Positions 6,566 to 6,847 of a stretch of DNA of 6,847 nt are shown here, piece by piece. The position numbers and the translations under genes were made by a program. This stretch comes from an uncultured Desulfomonile sp. (GTDB lineage: Bacteria; Desulfobacterota; Desulfomonilia; Desulfomonilales; Desulfomonilaceae): positions 1 to 6,847 of the forward strand of contig CAIXMD010000561.1 of NCBI GenBank assembly GCA_903920415.1. The letters run 5' to 3'. The notes below the pieces were generated by a model that was not told where the DNA came from, did not search any database, and saw only the letters and a list, made by a program, of their open reading frames with translations. Position 1 is the stretch's first letter. Every line of letters begins with the position of its first letter.

Positions 6566-6847
6566 ATGAATAAGGCGGTAACGATCTTTACGACTTTCCT
6601 GGTAGCGTTAGGTTTAACTGTACTCCCGGCATTTGCCATGGAGGCCCCTGTCATTACCCTGGACAGGGTAGATGTGGCCAGCATTCAGCCCTTCTATGTA
6701 AAACCAAGAATAGGATTTAAGAGTGCAGAAGAACCCGGAAAGGAAGAAACTTACGGGTACAGCAGTACATTAAGCTTGGCGTACATTTTCAGTATAAAAA
6801 ACCCTAACAAAGTACCGATTATGCTGAATGAGTTTCAGTTTACTGCA
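6566..6847 (+). CDS. Secreted protein with LEA14/WHy-like segment (3' truncated)
   Basis: The first 94 residues of an unfinished gene; the frame stays open to the last base. Residues 1-24 are a clear Sec signal peptide: MNKA, a hydrophobic core and PAFA before Met25. No lipobox cysteine is seen, so export to the periplasm is expected. The mature part has a strand-like start (PVITLDRVDVASIQPF), a polar stretch rich in Glu, Lys and Gly (about 49-62), then LSLAYIFSIKNPNKVPIML (69-87). The hydrophobic strand followed by NPN and then hydrophobic residues resembles the core of LEA14/WHy (LEA type 2) domains, which occur in bacterial secreted and desiccation-related proteins. The domain call rests on this short segment and is tentative. 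The short gap and strong ribosome site suggest co-transcription with livF. A functional link to uptake is not shown. Confidence 0.75.
   Translation, partial: MNKAVTIFTTFLVALGLTVLPAFAMEAPVITLDRVDVASIQPFYVKPRIGFKSAEEPGKEETYGYSSTLSLAYIFSIKNPNKVPIMLNEFQFTA

Noticed and set aside
1..6847. Mobile element, CRISPR array or toxin-antitoxin system
   Set aside because: No transposase or integrase, no direct-repeat array and no small gene pair are present; all long frames belong to the importer operon or its neighbour.

Overview
The window is a plus-strand stretch of tightly packed genes from a Gram-negative bacterium, most likely an anaerobic deltaproteobacterium (Desulfobacterota-type sulfate reducer or syntroph). 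The Gram-negative call rests on two Sec signal peptides and a periplasmic binding protein. The deltaproteobacterial call is inference from the gene order, the style of the LivM N-terminus and the basic LivF tail; no marker gene is present. Base composition is close to balanced by eye and similar across the genes.

Layout: (1) 1-326, the 3' end of an ABC ATPase of the LivG type, cut by the window start. (2) 310-2265, a 651-residue AMP-forming acyl-CoA synthetase whose start lies inside the livG end. (3) 2265-3170 and 3174-4295, the two permeases LivH and LivM. (4) A 100-base gap with a small hairpin and T-rich tail. (5) 4396-5649, a secreted LivK-type substrate-binding protein. (6) An 81-base gap holding three adjacent or competing hairpins. 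(7) 5731-6537, the second ATPase LivF, starting with GTG. (8) 6566 to the window end, the start of a secreted protein with an LEA14/WHy-like segment.

Together livG-acs-livH-livM-livK-livF make one complete branched-chain-amino-acid-type (HAAT family) ABC importer with an acyl-CoA synthetase built into the operon. LivK would capture a ligand in the periplasm, LivHM form the membrane channel and LivFG power it. The ligase suggests that the imported compound is a carboxylic acid converted to its CoA thioester on arrival, so true leucine/isoleucine/valine uptake should not be assumed. The substrate cannot be read from the sequence.

The component families are all recognisable and I see no wholly new system. 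The points most worth a second look are the transport-ligase coupling, the hairpins flanking livK, a serine in the ligase P-loop, and the LEA-like secreted protein downstream. There is no gene-free stretch above 300 bases, and no tRNA, rRNA, CRISPR array or insertion sequence was seen.
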